A stretch of DNA of 6,714 bases from Acholeplasmataceae bacterium UBA5617 (GTDB lineage Bacteria > Bacillota_I > Bacilli_A > Acholeplasmatales > Acholeplasmataceae), in contig DIKN01000039.1 of NCBI GenBank assembly GCA_002424575.1, positions 617-7,330 of the forward strand. The letters run 5' to 3'. Below, one piece after another: positions 4,387 to 6,714 of this stretch (position 1 is the first letter of the stretch; each line of letters starts with the position of its first letter). The position numbers were made by a program, and so were the translations under genes. The notes beneath the pieces are model-generated. The model was not told the origin of the DNA, ran no database searches, and saw only the letters and a list, made by a program, of their open reading frames with translations.

Positions 4387-6714
4387 CTACTTTAAGTCAT
4401 ACCACGTTGAACCCACATCACACGATGTTTTGAGTTCCACGTTGAGATGAAGCGCATGTGCCATCATTTTGGGTACGATCATTTTCATTTCTTCAACTTC
4501 ATGCAGGGGAACTTCTAAAATCAATTCGTCATGCACTTGAAGAAGAATCCGCGAATCTTTCTTTTCTTTCTTGATATAGTGATAGAGATCGACCATCGCT
4601 TTTTTCAAGATATCTGCAGCACTTCCTTGAATCGGAGCATTGAGTGCTAACCGTTCACCAAAAGCGCGCTGGGTGAAGACTGGTGATTTCAGTTCGGGAA
4701 TATAGCGTCTTCGCTTCATCAACGTTTCGACATATTCATGTTTTTTTGCAAACGTCACGATGTCTTCCATATACGTCTTAATTTCTGGATAGATCGACAG
4801 ATAACGATCGATGAAGGCTTGAGCTTCTTTCGGTGTTACCTTAATGTCTTCCGATAAACTCCATGCACCAATACCGTAGATAATCCCGAAGTTAACAGCT
4901 TTTGCAGCCCGACGTTGATCAGGTGTCACATCGGTGACGTGAAACACGTCCTGAGCGGTTTTCGTATGGATATCGATGTTTTGGTTGAATGCTGCAATGA
5001 GTGATTGCACGTTTGCCATGTGAGCGAGCACACGAAGTTCAATTTGAGAGTAGTCTGCACCTAAGAAGAGGTGACCCTCTTCAGGAATAAAGATTCTACG
5101 AATCTGTCTTCCCTCTTCGGTTCGAATCGGAATATTTTGAAGATTGGGATCCAAAGAAGACAACCGACCTGTTGTCGTTAAAGCTTGCATGTAGATGGTA
5201 TGAACTTTTCCATCTTCAAAGAGATTTCCTTTTAATCCTTCGATGTAGGTTGAATAAAGTTTCGTCAGTTGACGATACTCTAAAATCTTTTCAACGATGG
5301 GATGATGCGATTTAAGTTCTTCAAGCACTTCTGCAGAGGTTGAATAACCCGTTTTTGTTTTCTTACCATTGGGTAAATTGAGTTTATCAAAAAGGATATC
5401 GCCAAGCTGTTTGGGTGATCCGATGTTAAAGGATTCACCAGCTAAATCAATGATGGTCTCTTCGATGGTGTGAATGCGCTGGGTTAAATCATCACCTTGA
5501 CGATAGAGCTCTGTCAAATCGACATTCAGACCTTGATATTCCATATCTGCGAGCACTTCGGATAAAGGGATCTCTAAGTTGGTTAACAATTCGAGTTGAC
5601 CTTGATCCTTTAAGGTCTGAAGTTGCGATGCTCTCAGTTCAACGATTGCTTTAGCTTTAGAAACGATGTGCCGTTGATAAATCGATGCTTCTGGTAATGC
5701 TTTTTTCGCACCTTTACCATAAACAACATCGTCATAAAGGATATCTTCATAATGAAAAGCTGAAACAATGCGTTTGAATTCTTCTTTTCCTAAATGTGAA
5801 TTGATCAAATACGCGGATAACAAGAGATCATAAGTGACACCCCGCACATCAAATCCATGCCACAAAGCGAAGACTTTTGCTGCTTTATAGTCATAAATCC
5901 ATTTGGTGATGGATTCATCCTGAAGATAATCTTGAAAGACTTTTGATGTTAAAACAAAAGATGCGGGTAAAAAGATCAAGTGGTTGTTGGACGCAAGCCC
6001 AACACCCCAAACTTCAGCTTTATGGTAGTTATAATCGGAGAGTTCAACGTGAATCGCTAAGTCGGGCTGAAGGACTTTTTTCAGAGAGTCATCATCATTA
6101 ATGATGGTATAATGCCACTCTGATTTAATGTCGGTAGGAACTTCCATTTTTTTGACGAAGACATGAAGATCCAAAGATTGGAAAAAAGCCATCAATTCAC
6201 TCGATTTGACAGGTTCTTTTTTAACACCATCATACGTCAGATCGATGTCACCATCGACATCAATCGTCACCAAATCTTTACTCATTTTGGCTAAGTGTTC
6301 GTATGTTTTGATGTTTTCTCCCAGTTTACCTTTAATTTCATCCTGTTTAGCTAAGATGTTTTCGAGTGTTCCATAGGTTTGAAGAAGTTTAACCGCAGTC
6401 TTTTCACCTACACCAGGGATACCGGGAATATTATCGGAAGGATCACCCATTAAAGACTTTAAGTCAATCATTTGTTCATGGGTTAATCCATAGGTTTCTA
6501 AAAGGGACTTGGGATTGAATGTTGCTACTTCGGTCATCCCTTTTTTTAAGAGATGAACGGTGATGTTTTGATCCACGAGCTGTAATAAATCGCGGTCACT
6601 TGAGTAGATGGCAACATCAACACCCGCTTTTGATGCTCGTTTAGCGAGTGTACCGATGATATCATCGGCTTCATAACCTGCTTTTGAATAGGCTTGAACG
6701 CCACATAAACGAAT
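4387..6714 (-). CDS. polA: DNA polymerase I, missing about 100 N-terminal residues (cut by window edge)
   Basis: Pol I fills gaps and removes RNA primers during lagging-strand synthesis and repair. The frame is open from the window edge at 6714, so 775 residues are visible of an expected 870-890; the true start is outside. Residues 1-195 are the 5'-nuclease domain: GYEADDIIG (metal ligands Asp17, Asp18), SSDRD (Asp40, Asp42) and GDPSDNIPGIPGVGEKTA (Asp91, Asp94). Residues about 200-365 are a 3'-5' exonuclease-like domain that looks inactive: by hand alignment to E. coli, Asp355 is His222, Asp424 is Ala279 and Asp501 is Lys353; only Glu357 (Glu224) is kept. Residues 375-775 are the polymerase: motif A GADYSQIELR (catalytic Asp554), O-helix RRAAKAVNFGIIYG (Arg601, Lys605, Phe609) and motif C QVHDELILEVP (His728, Asp729, Glu730). 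Phe609 is the bacterial Pol I-type residue. The stop is TAG, seven bases before mutM. The operon promoter must lie outside the window. Confidence 0.97.
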   Translation of the reverse strand: MRLCGVQAYSKAGYEADDIIGTLAKRASKAGVDVAIYSSDRDLLQLVDQNITVHLLKKGMTEVATFNPKSLLETYGLTHEQMIDLKSLMGDPSDNIPGIPGVGEKTAVKLLQTYGTLENILAKQDEIKGKLGENIKTYEHLAKMSKDLVTIDVDGDIDLTYDGVKKEPVKSSELMAFFQSLDLHVFVKKMEVPTDIKSEWHYTIINDDDSLKKVLQPDLAIHVELSDYNYHKAEVWGVGLASNNHLIFLPASFVLTSKVFQDYLQDESITKWIYDYKAAKVFALWHGFDVRGVTYDLLLSAYLINSHLGKEEFKRIVSAFHYEDILYDDVVYGKGAKKALPEASIYQRHIVSKAKAIVELRASQLQTLKDQGQLELLTNLEIPLSEVLADMEYQGLNVDLTELYRQGDDLTQRIHTIEETIIDLAGESFNIGSPKQLGDILFDKLNLPNGKKTKTGYSTSAEVLEELKSHHPIVEKILEYRQLTKLYSTYIEGLKGNLFEDGKVHTIYMQALTTTGRLSSLDPNLQNIPIRTEEGRQIRRIFIPEEGHLFLGADYSQIELRVLAHMANVQSLIAAFNQNIDIHTKTAQDVFHVTDVTPDQRRAAKAVNFGIIYGIGAWSLSEDIKVTPKEAQAFIDRYLSIYPEIKTYMEDIVTFAKKHEYVETLMKRRRYIPELKSPVFTQRAFGERLALNAPIQGSAADILKKAMVDLYHYIKKEKKDSRILLQVHDELILEVPLHEVEEMKMIVPKMMAHALHLNVELKTSCDVGSTWYDLK

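Noticed and set aside
6574..6576. GTG at 6576 as the start of polA
   Set aside because: The frame is open to the window edge, and the upstream 46 residues contain conserved 5'-nuclease motifs (EADD, SSDRD), so the GTG is an internal valine codon.

Overview
The window is a compact, one-directional block of housekeeping genes, all on the minus strand. Read 5'->3' on that strand (from position 6714 down to 1) the order is polA (5' end cut by the window edge), mutM, coaE, a dnaB/dnaD-family replication initiation gene, dnaI, then a promoter with a T-box leader, and thrS (3' part cut by the window edge). Every base is accounted for by these genes or by the 259-base leader between dnaI and thrS. 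No mobile element, CRISPR array, tRNA or rRNA was seen.

The gene order and families (Gram-positive DnaB plus DnaI helicase loading, T-box control of thrS, polA-mutM-coaE in a row) point to Bacillota or their close wall-less relatives. G+C is about 40% in the lines I counted. Compared with the Bacillus subtilis arrangement as I recall it, the block is stripped down: nrdR and other genes that sit between coaE and dnaB there are absent, neighbouring genes overlap or are separated by 2 to 7 bases, and DnaI is short. All tryptophans are coded by TGG and the frames close with TAA or TAG under the standard code, so this is not a Mycoplasma-type TGA=Trp genome. A free-living Mollicutes-like lineage (Acholeplasmatales or Izemoplasmatales type) or an early-branching Bacillota is my best guess; this is inference.

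Region by region: 4387-6714 DNA polymerase I, with intact 5'-nuclease and polymerase motifs but a dead proofreading domain; 3567-4379 formamidopyrimidine-DNA glycosylase; 2981-3592 dephospho-CoA kinase; 1834-2994 DnaB-like initiation protein; 1016-1831 DnaI helicase loader; 757-1015 promoter and Thr T-box riboswitch; 1-756 N-terminal third of threonyl-tRNA synthetase.

Functionally, polA and mutM serve DNA repair (removal of oxidised purines and gap filling), dnaB and dnaI load the replicative helicase, and coaE completes coenzyme A synthesis. The first five genes look like one translationally coupled transcript. thrS has its own promoter directly after the dnaI stop codon, and its leader is regulated by uncharged tRNA-Thr. 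No separate terminator lies between dnaI and thrS, so the T-box terminator may also end the upstream transcript. I found no undescribed system; the points most worth checking are the cysteine-free, shortened DnaI and the compact T-box Stem I.
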